Positions 35,174 through 44,678 of a stretch of 64,000 bases of DNA are shown piece by piece. Each line of letters starts with the position of its first letter. Positions within the stretch are counted from its first letter, which is position 1. The stretch covers positions 84,221-148,220 of the forward strand of contig JAGQRV010000037.1 of assembly GCA_020425125.1 (NCBI GenBank). Reading direction: 5' to 3'. A program made the translations under genes and the position numbers. Source of the stretch: Paracoccaceae bacterium (GTDB lineage Bacteria > Pseudomonadota > Alphaproteobacteria > Rhodobacterales > Rhodobacteraceae). A model generated the notes under the pieces. That model searched no databases and was not told the origin of the DNA. It was given only the letters and a program-made list of their open reading frames with translations.

Positions 35174-37221
35174 GCTACTACGATCAAGAGCATCTCTACG
35201 ATCTGCTACCTGCGGTCTACCGCGTCCGCGATGCCGGGCTCGGCTATCCGCTGCGTGACCTCATCGGCATCCTGGCCACAGAAGCCCAGGGCATGGAGCG
35301 CGACATCGCGCGACTCTACGACAACTGGTTCATCGAGACCTGCGACGAGTGGGTCGTCCCCTATATCGGCGATGTAATCGGCGTCCGGGACATCCATATC
35401 GGACGCCACGCCCGCTACAGCCGCCGGACGGAAGTGGCCAACACCATCGGCTATCGCCGCCGGAAAGGCACGGCGGCCGTACTGGAGCAATTGGCGCGCG
35501 ACGTGACGGGCTGGCCCGCGCGCGTCGTCGAGTATTTCGAACTCCTCAACACGACCCAGTACATCGTCAACCACGTCCGTCCGCATAGCCTGCAGTCGCC
35601 GGACCTGCGGCAGGTCGATGCATTGGAGCTGCTCGACGGGCCGTTCGACAGCATCGCCCACACCGGCGAGGTCCGTCGGATCGCGCCGCAACTCGGCAAA
35701 TACAACGTACCGAATGTGGGACTGCATGTCTGGCGGTTGACAGCATATCCGCTGCTGGCGGCCGATGCGCGCGAGGTCCCCGATGGCACCGGGCTGCACT
35801 ACACGTTCAGTTCCCTCGGCAACGACACGGCGCTCTTCAACCAGCCGCGCACCGAAGTCGGCCCCGCCCATATCGCCGAGGAGATCAACGTGCCGCAGCC
35901 GCTCCGCCGGCGCCGCGTGCATGCCGCGAAAGAAGCGTACTACGGTCCGGGGCTGAGCCTGCTCGTCGCACGCGACGGCATCGACATTCCGCCGGAGGAC
36001 ATCGTGATCTGCAATCTCGACGGCTGGCTCCACGCGCCCGGTGCCGGCGAGGTGGCGATCGACCCGGCGCTCGGCCGCCTCGCCTTCCCGCCAGGCGAGG
36101 GGCCGACCGAAAGCGCGCGCGTGAGCTACAGCTACGGATTCACCGACGATATCGGCGGCGGTTCCTACGAACGTGCGGACGATCTGAGCGACATCGCGGG
36201 ACAGACCGTCCTCGATGTCGGCGAAGGTCGGACGTTTGCCACGATCGGCGATGCCCTGACGCACTGGAGCGCGATCTCGCAGCCATCCGCCGTGATCGTC
36301 ATCCACGACAGCCACACCTATGCGGAGACGATCACGGCCACGATCCCCGACAACGTCCGGCTGGAAATCCGGGCGGCGAACGAGGCGCGCCCGACCCTTC
36401 TGCTCGGCGGGGAGATGCACATCACCGGCGGCGAAGGCAGCGCCTTCGAACTGAACGGCCTTCTGGTGGCCAATCATCCGCTGCGCGTCGACGGCGAGAC
36501 GAACCGGCTCAGTCTGCGCCACACGACCTTCGTGCCCGGCCGCGAATTGCAGGTCGACGGAACGCCCGTTCAGCCGGGGCAGCCGAGCCTGATCCTGGAC
36601 AGCGACCAGCTCGAGGCCACAATCCTACGCTGCATCACCGGACCAATCCTGAGCGACGAGAATGCCCAGGTCGGCATGGCCGATTGCGTGATCGATGCCG
36701 GCGCGCGCGACTCTGCCGCCTTTGCCGATCTGAGCGGAGCGGGCTACGGTGCGCCGCTCGTCATCCGCCACGCGACCGTGATCGGCACGATCCGCACGCG
36801 GATCCTGAGCCTCGGCGACAGCTCGCTGTTCCTCGGGACCGTCACGGCCGAACGCCGCCAGCAGGGCTGCATGCGCTACAGCTTCGTGCCGGTGGCAAGC
36901 CGGGTGCCGCGGCGCTACCGGTGCCAGCCCGTGGTGCCGGAAGGCTCGACCCCAGCCCAGGCCGTGATGGCGCAGCGCCGTGTCGAGCCGCGCTTCACCT
37001 CCCTGCGTTACGGCGATCCGCGCTACTGCCAGCTTCACTGGCGTTCGCGGCGGGAAATCCTGCGCGGCGCCGAGGACGAGTCGGAGATGGGGGTGTTTTC
37101 GGGCACGCAGCAGCCGCAGCGGACGGATGCGCTCAGAACCCGGCTGGACGAATACCTGCCCGTAGGGCTGGAAGCCGGCATTCTTTACGCCCGCCTGCGG
37201 CTGGAAACCGGGACGGTCTAG
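35170..37221 (+). CDS. tail protein I-type baseplate protein fused to a beta-helix
   Basis: 683 residues from a GTG start overlapping the previous stop; no other start gives the conserved N-terminus. Residues 1-200 match the phage tail protein I (P2 gpI) family: YDLLPAVYRVRDAGLGYPLRDLIGILATEAQGMERDIARLYDNWFIETCDEWVVPYIGDVIG, then RRRKGTAAVLEQLARDVTGWPARVVEYFELL. From about residue 340 the sequence turns into a right-handed beta-helix (VIVIHDSHTYAETITATIPDNVRLEIRAAN, then LLLGGEMHITGG). This is a typical fold for receptor-binding or envelope-contact parts. The fusion suggests it is a fibre-like attachment point. Confidence 0.8.
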   Translation: MSYYDQEHLYDLLPAVYRVRDAGLGYPLRDLIGILATEAQGMERDIARLYDNWFIETCDEWVVPYIGDVIGVRDIHIGRHARYSRRTEVANTIGYRRRKGTAAVLEQLARDVTGWPARVVEYFELLNTTQYIVNHVRPHSLQSPDLRQVDALELLDGPFDSIAHTGEVRRIAPQLGKYNVPNVGLHVWRLTAYPLLAADAREVPDGTGLHYTFSSLGNDTALFNQPRTEVGPAHIAEEINVPQPLRRRRVHAAKEAYYGPGLSLLVARDGIDIPPEDIVICNLDGWLHAPGAGEVAIDPALGRLAFPPGEGPTESARVSYSYGFTDDIGGGSYERADDLSDIAGQTVLDVGEGRTFATIGDALTHWSAISQPSAVIVIHDSHTYAETITATIPDNVRLEIRAANEARPTLLLGGEMHITGGEGSAFELNGLLVANHPLRVDGETNRLSLRHTTFVPGRELQVDGTPVQPGQPSLILDSDQLEATILRCITGPILSDENAQVGMADCVIDAGARDSAAFADLSGAGYGAPLVIRHATVIGTIRTRILSLGDSSLFLGTVTAERRQQGCMRYSFVPVASRVPRRYRCQPVVPEGSTPAQAVMAQRRVEPRFTSLRYGDPRYCQLHWRSRREILRGAEDESEMGVFSGTQQPQRTDALRTRLDEYLPVGLEAGILYARLRLETGTV

Positions 37222-37233
37222 AGGAGCAAGACG

Positions 37234-40200
37234 ATGAAAGGTGATTTCTCACGGCTGACCTGGAACCCGGCGAAGCGCTACGACAGTGTGCGCATGCAGC
37301 AGGGACGGGTGCAACTCGACGCCGACTGGAACGAACAGGTCGATATCGATACGCATCTCCGGGAACAGGCGCTCGCCGACCTGATCGGCCGGTGCTGCAC
37401 ACCGGAAGGTGCCGCCGGCTTCGAGATCGCGACGGCGGGCAGCGATCTCTCGATCTCGGAAGGCCGGCTCTATGTCGACGGCATCCTCTGCGAACAGCTC
37501 GACCCGGCGCTGAGCTATCTGGCCCAGCCCGACTATCCGGGCACGGCGCTTCCGGAGGGGGCCGGGACCTTCCTCGTCTATCTCGACGTCTGGAAATGGC
37601 ATGTCACCGCGCTTGAGGATCCGGGCATCCTCGAGACAGCACTCGGCGGACGCGACACGACGACCCGGCTGAAGACGGTCTGCCAGGTCCGGCTGCAGCA
37701 AGTGGAGGATGGCTCCGAGTGCCGCGATGTCAGCGTCGATGTGCCGGACCATGCCGGCCTCGCCGCGCGGTCCCAACCGGAGGACGATCCCGACAGCGTG
37801 TGCATCGTGCCGGCCAGCGCGGGCTATACGCGGCTGGAAAACTACCTCTATCGCATCGAGGTGCACGAGGGCGGCCAGCTCGGCGTCGACACGCCCAGCT
37901 TCAAATGGTCCCGCAACAATGCCAGCATCGTGACGGAATGGCTCGGCCAGGAGGTGACGAACCCGAACCGCCTTATGGTGCGCAGCACCGGTCGGGACGA
38001 GCTTCTGGGGTTCCACGACGCCCGCTGGGTGGAACTGACCGATGACGACCGCGAACTCCGCGGCGAATCCGGGCTGCTGGTGGAGGTGCTTTTCGTCGAG
38101 GATGACGTGATCGAGATCGATCCCGGCGCGTTCACCATCGACATCGCGGATTTCGGCACGCACCCAAAGGTCCGCCGCTGGGACATGGATACCGATACCG
38201 GCGCCATCCCGATCGAGATCGCGGCGGACAATGACGGCTATCTGCGGATCGAGTCCGGCGTCGAGATCCTGTTCGAAGCCGGCGAATTCGTGGCCGGCAG
38301 GTACTGGCTCATCCCGGCGCGCGCCTTCATCGGCGAATTCCAGGGCGACATCGAATGGCCCGTCGATCCCGCGACAAGCCTGCCGGAAGTCCAGCCGCCT
38401 CACGGCGTGGCCCACCATTACTGCAAGCTCGCGCTGGTCAGCTTCGACGGCACCGCGTTCACCTTCGAGGAAGACTGCCGCCACAGCTTCAACGGCCTCT
38501 GCGCGCTTGAGGAAGGCTGCTGCACCGTCGTCGTCGAACCCGGAGAGAACATCCAGGAGGCAATCGACTCCCTGCCCCCGGAAGGCGGCTGCGTCTGCCT
38601 GAAAAGCGGCGAGCATCGAATCGACGAGACCATCCGCATCGACCGCAGCGACGTGGTGCTGAAGGGCGAAAGCGCCGGTGCCAGAGTGACAGGCAACGTG
38701 CTGCCACTGCTCGAGATCGGCGTTCTCGCGCCGCGCGCACAGCGGATCGACGTGGACCAGATCCGCTTCGAGGCCGATGTCGAGGTCGAGATCGTTGCCG
38801 AACCGGCAGTGATCGCACTCAGGTCCTGCGACGCCGTCCGTCTGCGCCGCCTCGGCATGCGCAGCGAGACCGACGGGATCTCCGGGGTGACGATCTGGGA
38901 CACCGACGACATCGGGATCGAGCGGTGCCGGATCGAGGCTCGCGCGAACGGGATCTGGGTGACAGAGGATTCCTTCCGGCTCAGGGCCGCGGAGAACCGG
39001 ATCGAAGCCCCGAGCGATGCCAATGGCGGGGATGGCGGACTCGTGGGGATCTTTGCGGAGATGGCCTTTTCGCCCTGCACGATCATTAGCAACGAGATCT
39101 CGGGCTTTGCCGTCGGCGTCGCACTGACGCGCGACCCGTTCGGCGGCCCCGGTATCTCCAGCGCGCATGGTTCGCTAGTCTTTCGCAACCGGATCCTGCG
39201 CGGTCTTGCGGCGACAACAGACGACGCCGCGCGGCTCTTCGGGATCGACGTGGCGGCGTCGGACTGCCGGATCGCGGAAAATCAGATCGAGTTCGCGTCG
39301 GCGCTTTATGGCGGCATCAGGTCGACGGGATCCCGCAACGTTCTTGCCGACAACCGGATCGTCAGCGGCTTTGGCGACGCACAAAGCACGGAACAGCCCG
39401 TGGGCATCCTCGTTGGCGACGCGGCAGCGGGACCGGTGAGCGAAACCCGCGTTCAGGCCAACCGGCTGGACGGGTTGCAGGATGGCATCGTCGTCCGCAA
39501 CGCCGCGCGTATCGTCGTCGCAGGGAACGACATCGGCGCGCCCAGCGGAGAGGTGCGCACCGGCATCCTGTTCGACGCCGTCAGCGAAAGCCGCGCCGAA
39601 GGCAACCGGATCAGCGATGCCCGGACCGCGGTCAACTTCGTCGACGGAAGCGGCAACAGGATCGGCGGAAACGAGGTGTCCCGCGGCGGCGTCGGTCTGC
39701 TCGTGGACTCGGATGACTGGATCGAGATCGACGGCAACCGGCTGCGGGAGACCGGCCAGGTGCCGATCCAGATCGGGTTCTGGCAAGGCACCGCGCGGCT
39801 GCACCACAACCGGTGCGAATACTGCGGCCATGGGCTGCCACAGCTGACGGCGGCCGTCTTCGCCTATGTCGGGCTGGGCGAACTGCAGATCGAGCACTGC
39901 GAGCTGCACCATACCGGCGTGTCGCCCGAAGACGGCAGCGTGGCTCAGGCGATCTTCGGCGTGCTGGGACTCCTGATCCTCCAGGCGAGTCTGCAGAGCA
40001 ACAACATCGCCGCCGCCGTGGGCGATGCGGGGGCCAATGCGCTGCAAGGGCAGCACCGCGCCGTCTATCTGCTGGGCTTCATGGACCTGCAGATCTCGGA
40101 TCTGGTCGATCTCGGCTTCCCCGCACAATTGCTGGACAACCGCTTTACCGGGCTCGGCGATTTCCCTGTGGTCGAGATCGCCGGCTTTCCGGTGAACGAT

Positions 40201-40461
40201 GTCTTCAACATGCGCTTCAACCGCGTCCAGTACAGCGACAATTTCTGCTGGCACCTGAACAGGCAAACACAAACCGGTGCATCGGTCGTCATCGCTTCGG
40301 CCACCGCTTCGGCGATGGGCAATCACTTCAAGTGGCTCCAGCGGATCACGCCCATCGACTTCGGAGCGACCAATGCGCTTTACATGGGAAACGCCGCAGA
40401 CGGCGTTTTCGCCCAGGGAACAAGCATCCTGCCTTCGCCGCAGAATGCGTTCAATCGATAG
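37234..40461 (+). CDS. large DUF6519-type beta-helix protein, candidate tail fibre or attachment protein
   Basis: 1075 residues with GAGGAG before ATG. The N-terminal part (MKGDFSRLTWNPAKRYDSVRMQQGRVQLDADWNEQ, then LYVDGILCE) matches DUF6519-type proteins linked to phage-tail-like clusters. From about residue 430 to 1000 it has many imperfect turns of a parallel right-handed beta-helix of the NosD/pectate-lyase kind (repeats with NRI, GI, NxI). No catalytic signature is seen. It is the largest protein of the cluster and the best candidate for a surface fibre or target-recognition element. An alternative is a structural plate that anchors the particle to a membrane. Confidence 0.75.
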   Translation: MKGDFSRLTWNPAKRYDSVRMQQGRVQLDADWNEQVDIDTHLREQALADLIGRCCTPEGAAGFEIATAGSDLSISEGRLYVDGILCEQLDPALSYLAQPDYPGTALPEGAGTFLVYLDVWKWHVTALEDPGILETALGGRDTTTRLKTVCQVRLQQVEDGSECRDVSVDVPDHAGLAARSQPEDDPDSVCIVPASAGYTRLENYLYRIEVHEGGQLGVDTPSFKWSRNNASIVTEWLGQEVTNPNRLMVRSTGRDELLGFHDARWVELTDDDRELRGESGLLVEVLFVEDDVIEIDPGAFTIDIADFGTHPKVRRWDMDTDTGAIPIEIAADNDGYLRIESGVEILFEAGEFVAGRYWLIPARAFIGEFQGDIEWPVDPATSLPEVQPPHGVAHHYCKLALVSFDGTAFTFEEDCRHSFNGLCALEEGCCTVVVEPGENIQEAIDSLPPEGGCVCLKSGEHRIDETIRIDRSDVVLKGESAGARVTGNVLPLLEIGVLAPRAQRIDVDQIRFEADVEVEIVAEPAVIALRSCDAVRLRRLGMRSETDGISGVTIWDTDDIGIERCRIEARANGIWVTEDSFRLRAAENRIEAPSDANGGDGGLVGIFAEMAFSPCTIISNEISGFAVGVALTRDPFGGPGISSAHGSLVFRNRILRGLAATTDDAARLFGIDVAASDCRIAENQIEFASALYGGIRSTGSRNVLADNRIVSGFGDAQSTEQPVGILVGDAAAGPVSETRVQANRLDGLQDGIVVRNAARIVVAGNDIGAPSGEVRTGILFDAVSESRAEGNRISDARTAVNFVDGSGNRIGGNEVSRGGVGLLVDSDDWIEIDGNRLRETGQVPIQIGFWQGTARLHHNRCEYCGHGLPQLTAAVFAYVGLGELQIEHCELHHTGVSPEDGSVAQAIFGVLGLLILQASLQSNNIAAAVGDAGANALQGQHRAVYLLGFMDLQISDLVDLGFPAQLLDNRFTGLGDFPVVEIAGFPVNDVFNMRFNRVQYSDNFCWHLNRQTQTGASVVIASATASAMGNHFKWLQRITPIDFGATNALYMGNAADGVFAQGTSILPSPQNAFNR

Positions 40462-40490
40462 CGGACAGCCCGCGGAAGGAGGGTCCGGAC

Positions 40491-41003
40491 ATGGCTGGAA
40501 TGACAGTATCGGAACTGATCAAGCGGCAGGACGAAGCGCGTGAACTGGTCACCGAGTCGCTGAAAAAAGTCGCCGTCGGCAAGGCGGCCGATCCGGCAGA
40601 GGCGATCGCGCGGCTGGATCTGATGATCGCCGGGCAAAAAGCGCAGGTCGCGGCGGCAAGGGAAGCGCAGGCCGAAGCCAGCCGCCGCTTCGACGCCGAG
40701 ATCAAGGCGCGCGAGGACCGGATCGTCGAGCTTGAGCGGCAGGTCGAGCAGTTCAAGGACGGCAGCAGCAAGAGCCAGAAGCCCACCACCCCGGGGAGCT
40801 TCACAGGCGGATCCGGCAACCTGCTCCTGAAGCAGATCGGCGGTATCGGCCCGAAGACGGAGAGCCGGCTTGCGGCAGGCGGGATCACCGACATCGCGAT
40901 CCTGAGCCGGACCTCGGAGGACAGGGTGGCCCAGTTGCTGGGAATCACCCCGGACAAGGCGGCCGAGTACGTGAAGGAGGCGAAGCGCCTGACGCGCGGG
41001 TAG
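40491..41003 (+). CDS. coiled-coil plus helix-hairpin-helix protein in the injection-system cluster
   Basis: 170 residues. Residues 1-100 are a charged helix with coiled-coil character (RRFDAEIKAREDRIVELERQVEQF). After a Ser/Pro/Gly linker, the C-terminus has a helix-hairpin-helix fold (LLLKQIGGIGPKTESRLAAGGITDIAILSRTSEDRVAQLLGI), similar to nucleic-acid-binding HHH/DUF4332 modules. Why a CIS operon should contain such a module is not clear. It may be a protein-contact version. A regulatory or cargo-related role is possible. It lies between the fibre-like gene and the first DUF4157 gene, with a GGAAGGAGGG site. Confidence 0.65.
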   Translation: MAGMTVSELIKRQDEARELVTESLKKVAVGKAADPAEAIARLDLMIAGQKAQVAAAREAQAEASRRFDAEIKAREDRIVELERQVEQFKDGSSKSQKPTTPGSFTGGSGNLLLKQIGGIGPKTESRLAAGGITDIAILSRTSEDRVAQLLGITPDKAAEYVKEAKRLTRG

Positions 41004-41021
41004 CCCTGGGAGGGGCCGAAG

Positions 41022-43586
41022 ATGACCGATACGGCGTCCCCAGATCCCGGCGGGAAATCTGCCGGAGGCCGCACCCGGCACGCCGTGCCGGCCCCGAAGC
41101 AGGCGCCGCCCGTACCGGTCCTGAACCTCGCTGCGCCACCGGCCGCGGCTCTGGCTCCGGGATCTGTGGCGATGCCGGACGACTTGCGCGCGCGGATGGA
41201 GAGCGGCTTTTCCGCGAGTTTCGCCGACGTGCGGATCTTTCCGGACTCGGTACAGGCAAGGGGCGTCGGAGCGCGTGCCTTCGTGGCCGGGTCCGATATC
41301 CACGTCGCGCCGGGCCAGTGGCGCCCCGAAGCACCGGCCGGTCGCGCATTGCTGGCCCATGAACTGGCACATGTTCTGCAGCAGCGCACCGGACGGGTCA
41401 GGCCGACGGGCGAGACGGGCGGACAGAAGCTGAACGCCGAAGCCCGGCTGGAGCACGACGCCGAGGCGCATGCGGCCCGCGCCTTGCGGAATGCTGGCAC
41501 GCAACCTCCAGCGGCGGCCGGCACGTATCCCGCCGCGCCGCGAATTGTGGCGGCTGCCTGCATTCAGCGAAGTCCCGAGGACCCGTTCCACGCCTCTCTG
41601 CTGGATGCCTACAGCCGCGAAACCGGTACCCCCCGCGACCAGGCCGCAGTGCAAAGTGCCGGCTACACGGCCTGGCTGACGGTATCGAGCCTGAACCGGC
41701 TTTCGGTCAGCGCACTTCTGGCCCGGCTCGCACGCATGCAGCTGGACGGAACGCTGAGCCAGCTCAGATCCGATGCCAGCCCTTTGCTGGTACGTTACTA
41801 TGCGCGGGCGATGACGGCCATCGACGTGGTCTACGACACGCTCGGATCCGGCGGAAGCCCCGCCAGCGCGAATGCCACGATCGATGGCTCCGGCCTGCCG
41901 GCGGCCGAGCAGGATGAGCTCCGCCATTTCGTGCGCGTCCCGCGGATCCGATCCGTCGATCAGCGCGCGGGGCCGGGCGGCGCGACCGCCGAGGTGCCGG
42001 ACGCGGCCCTGGCGCGGGAGATCGGGTTCGAACTCGACCCAAGCAGCCGGCCACCGCCAGCGCCACCTACCCCGCCGACGCCGCCTCCCAGTTCGGGCTC
42101 ATCGCCACCGCCACCTGCGCCACCGCCCGTCACCCCTCCGCGCACGCCTTGGGATGGGAGTACGGGTGCAACGGGGGCCGCTGCGGCGCAGACAGCGATG
42201 AAGCAGGAGCTTTTCGCCGCGTATGACGCCTACTTGACACATTTCCGTCCCACCACCGTGGCGACACTGTCACGACCGCGCGTTCCATTCACGGCCCCCA
42301 CTGGCGGGTCGGGCAGCGGTCCGGCCGCCACGGGGGTGGTCGATATCGCCAACTCCGCCCGCGCCGAACTGGAGCGTCGCTACGCAACCTCGATGGACGC
42401 GGCGAGTTCTTCGCCGCGACAGGTCGAAGGTCGGTCTGCCCGCAGGGCGACGGCCACGGCGGCCGGGCCTCAGAACATCTTCGACCCTCTGAGCGCAGCC
42501 GACCGGACCACCCTGACCGGGGCCACTGATCTTGCCGAGGGCGTCGCCTGGTGGCTTTTCCAGAACGATGTACCCGGAGCCGCCGGCGCAGCAGGCTCGC
42601 GGACATTCGCAAGCGAGATTCTCCGGTCTCATCACTGGTCATCTCAGGATCCTGGCGCGACACAGTTTCGTACGGATGTCGCCCGAGATTACGCGGCGGC
42701 TTCGACCCTCTCCCCGAACAATCGGCAGCAATTGATCGAGTACCGGCTGACGGGATGGAGCGAGCGCGGCGGCCGCGGCATCACGCTGCAATCTTCGTTC
42801 GATCCCGGTACGGATCCCAATCGCGCGGAACTGGCCCGTCGATGGCAGGTCTTCGCGACCGCCGTTCACGAGAGCCTGCACCTGCGCGCCCATCCGGCTT
42901 TTACTAATGCCGATCAGGGACGTGGCACGATGCGGGAGGGGTTCACCGAGATGTTCACGGTCTCGACGCTCAATACCGACGTGCTCCCGCGGGTGCGCGC
43001 CGGCAATGCCGAGTCGCTGCGGCGTCGTGTGGAAGGTGCCCAGAGTCCGGCTTCCGTCGACACGTCCCTGGTACCGAACCACACGACGCCCACACAGTAT
43101 CGCGCGCATCGCGCTCAGGCCGAACGCATCCGCGATGGCGGCACGCCGCCGGGCGGGACGGCGCATGCCGGCGTCGGCGAGGCCGCCGTACGTGCGGCCT
43201 ATTTCCAGGGCCATGTCGAACTGATCGGCCTCACTCCAACCGGCGCGCAAATCTCCAACCTGCCTGCCGCCGGGGCTCCGCGCCAGATCCAAATCCCGGG
43301 CAGCATCACCGACCTCGACGATCTGGCCAACCGGTCCGGTGTGACGCGGCAGACGATCATGGCCAACAATCCGGGCATCACAGATGCGCTGCCCGCGACA
43401 GCCGTCCTGCCCGGATGCCGGGAGCATCTCGTGGTGCGCGGAGAGACCCGCGCCGGGATCGCCCGGCAGAACGGCGTCTCTGAATCCGACCTGGTGCGGG
43501 CCAACCCGGACATCGCCCTCGATCCCGCCACAAGCAGCTGGCCCCGGCTCACCCAGGGCCACCGACTTCTGATCCCGGTACACTGA
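41022..43586 (+). CDS. DUF4157 protein with internal HExxH site and C-terminal LysM: candidate cargo
   Basis: 854 residues. Residues 45-130 are a DUF4157 (eCIS core) domain with HELAH at 113-117 and the typical FADVRIFPDS and SDIHVAPGQW. A Pro-rich linker near 345-375 separates it from a helical middle. A second zinc-protease-like motif, HESLH, lies at 616-620; Glu639 and Glu643 about 20 residues on could be the third ligand. The C-terminus (from about 760) has LysM-type repeats (DLDDLANRSGVTRQTIMANNP, LVVRGETRAGIARQNGVSESDLVRANPDI). DUF4157 is a well-known mark of proteins associated with eCIS particles and their toxins. Two HExxH motifs and a cell-wall-type module make this the prime effector candidate. 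Confidence 0.8.
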   Translation: MTDTASPDPGGKSAGGRTRHAVPAPKQAPPVPVLNLAAPPAAALAPGSVAMPDDLRARMESGFSASFADVRIFPDSVQARGVGARAFVAGSDIHVAPGQWRPEAPAGRALLAHELAHVLQQRTGRVRPTGETGGQKLNAEARLEHDAEAHAARALRNAGTQPPAAAGTYPAAPRIVAAACIQRSPEDPFHASLLDAYSRETGTPRDQAAVQSAGYTAWLTVSSLNRLSVSALLARLARMQLDGTLSQLRSDASPLLVRYYARAMTAIDVVYDTLGSGGSPASANATIDGSGLPAAEQDELRHFVRVPRIRSVDQRAGPGGATAEVPDAALAREIGFELDPSSRPPPAPPTPPTPPPSSGSSPPPPAPPPVTPPRTPWDGSTGATGAAAAQTAMKQELFAAYDAYLTHFRPTTVATLSRPRVPFTAPTGGSGSGPAATGVVDIANSARAELERRYATSMDAASSSPRQVEGRSARRATATAAGPQNIFDPLSAADRTTLTGATDLAEGVAWWLFQNDVPGAAGAAGSRTFASEILRSHHWSSQDPGATQFRTDVARDYAAASTLSPNNRQQLIEYRLTGWSERGGRGITLQSSFDPGTDPNRAELARRWQVFATAVHESLHLRAHPAFTNADQGRGTMREGFTEMFTVSTLNTDVLPRVRAGNAESLRRRVEGAQSPASVDTSLVPNHTTPTQYRAHRAQAERIRDGGTPPGGTAHAGVGEAAVRAAYFQGHVELIGLTPTGAQISNLPAAGAPRQIQIPGSITDLDDLANRSGVTRQTIMANNPGITDALPATAVLPGCREHLVVRGETRAGIARQNGVSESDLVRANPDIALDPATSSWPRLTQGHRLLIPVH

Positions 43587-43597
43587 CGCCAAGCAGA

Positions 43598-44635
43598 ATG
43601 GCGAAGGGCACGATGACCAAGCCGACCGCCTCACCCGAAGACCGCTACCGGAGATACCTGCAAAGCTTCGGCATTTCCGGTCACCCGGAGAGCGTCCTCG
43701 CGATGCGCGAGCTTGATCTGGCACATGTGCGGTTCTTCGCCTTCGAGGACGATCAAGGCATTCGGCTGAAGGCGGCCGTTACCGAAGCGGGCCTCGTGCG
43801 GTCCGGGCGACATGCGGAAGATGACTGGCGCGGGCTACTCGCAGCCTCAGCCGGGGCTGGCCTGCTTGCAGAGCGGATCGCCTGGCTTGAAACCGATGAA
43901 GCGCGCGGCCCCGGGATCGTCACCCCCTCCCGGACTGTCGTCGTGCGGCCGGGACGCAGCCTGACGACGCCGACCGATCCGAGCCTTCGTGCAATGGCGG
44001 CGGAACCCACATTGAGCGCCACGCCAGACGGAACGCTGATCCTGCAGATGTGGCTCCTGGAAGACGAAGCCGACCTCGTCCGCTGGATCGTGACGGCGCC
44101 ACCTCGGGGAAATGCGCGGATTGACCGGCAGGCCGCCGCTGCGCTCTTCGTCGCCAGACCCGAGGAGACCCTGGCAAGGGCGACAGAACTACTCGCGAAG
44201 GGCGACGAGCCGGACCGGCTCTGGGCGCTGCAGGCGATTTCCGACGCAAGCGATCCCCGCGCCGCGCCGGCGGTTGCCGCTCTGCTGATGGACCCGGCGG
44301 CAAGCGACGCGACACGGTCGCTCGCCGCCGGAACTCTGGCCCGCCTCGACATCGACGCGGCGGCGACACTGCTGGGAACGACGTTGCGCGAGGCGGAAAC
44401 CACCGCGATACGGCGGGCCTGCGCCCAGGCGCTTGGTCAGCTGAGAGGACCGGGCGCCGTCGCCGAACTTTCACGCGCAGCGGGCGTCGAACCGGACGCG
44501 GGCGTGCGGTTCGAGATCGTGCATGCCCTGAATGCCCACGGAGAAGACGCGCGTGAGGCGCTGAGGTCCGTCGCCCGGACGGATGTGGCCCCGGCGGTCC
44601 GCAACCTCGCCAAGATCTATATCGAGGGCCTTTGA
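43598..44635 (+). CDS. HEAT-repeat protein of the injection-system cluster
   Basis: 345 residues; ATG at 43598, though ATG 43613 has a better site (AAGGG). Residues 165-345 are a helical solenoid with HEAT/armadillo-type repeats (LWALQAISDASDPRAAPAVAALLMDPAAS, LAAGTLARLDIDAAATLLGTTLREAET, ACAQALGQL, VRFEIVHALNAHG). The first 160 residues are a mixed domain I do not recognise. HEAT solenoids bind other proteins; a chaperone or loading factor for the adjacent DUF4157 protein fits its position between two DUF4157 genes. No enzyme motif seen. Confidence 0.75.
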   Translation: MAKGTMTKPTASPEDRYRRYLQSFGISGHPESVLAMRELDLAHVRFFAFEDDQGIRLKAAVTEAGLVRSGRHAEDDWRGLLAASAGAGLLAERIAWLETDEARGPGIVTPSRTVVVRPGRSLTTPTDPSLRAMAAEPTLSATPDGTLILQMWLLEDEADLVRWIVTAPPRGNARIDRQAAAALFVARPEETLARATELLAKGDEPDRLWALQAISDASDPRAAPAVAALLMDPAASDATRSLAAGTLARLDIDAAATLLGTTLREAETTAIRRACAQALGQLRGPGAVAELSRAAGVEPDAGVRFEIVHALNAHGEDAREALRSVARTDVAPAVRNLAKIYIEGL

Positions 44636-44678
44636 TACGCGCCAGGCCTCACACCGGAAAGTTGTGGTAGACTCAGAC

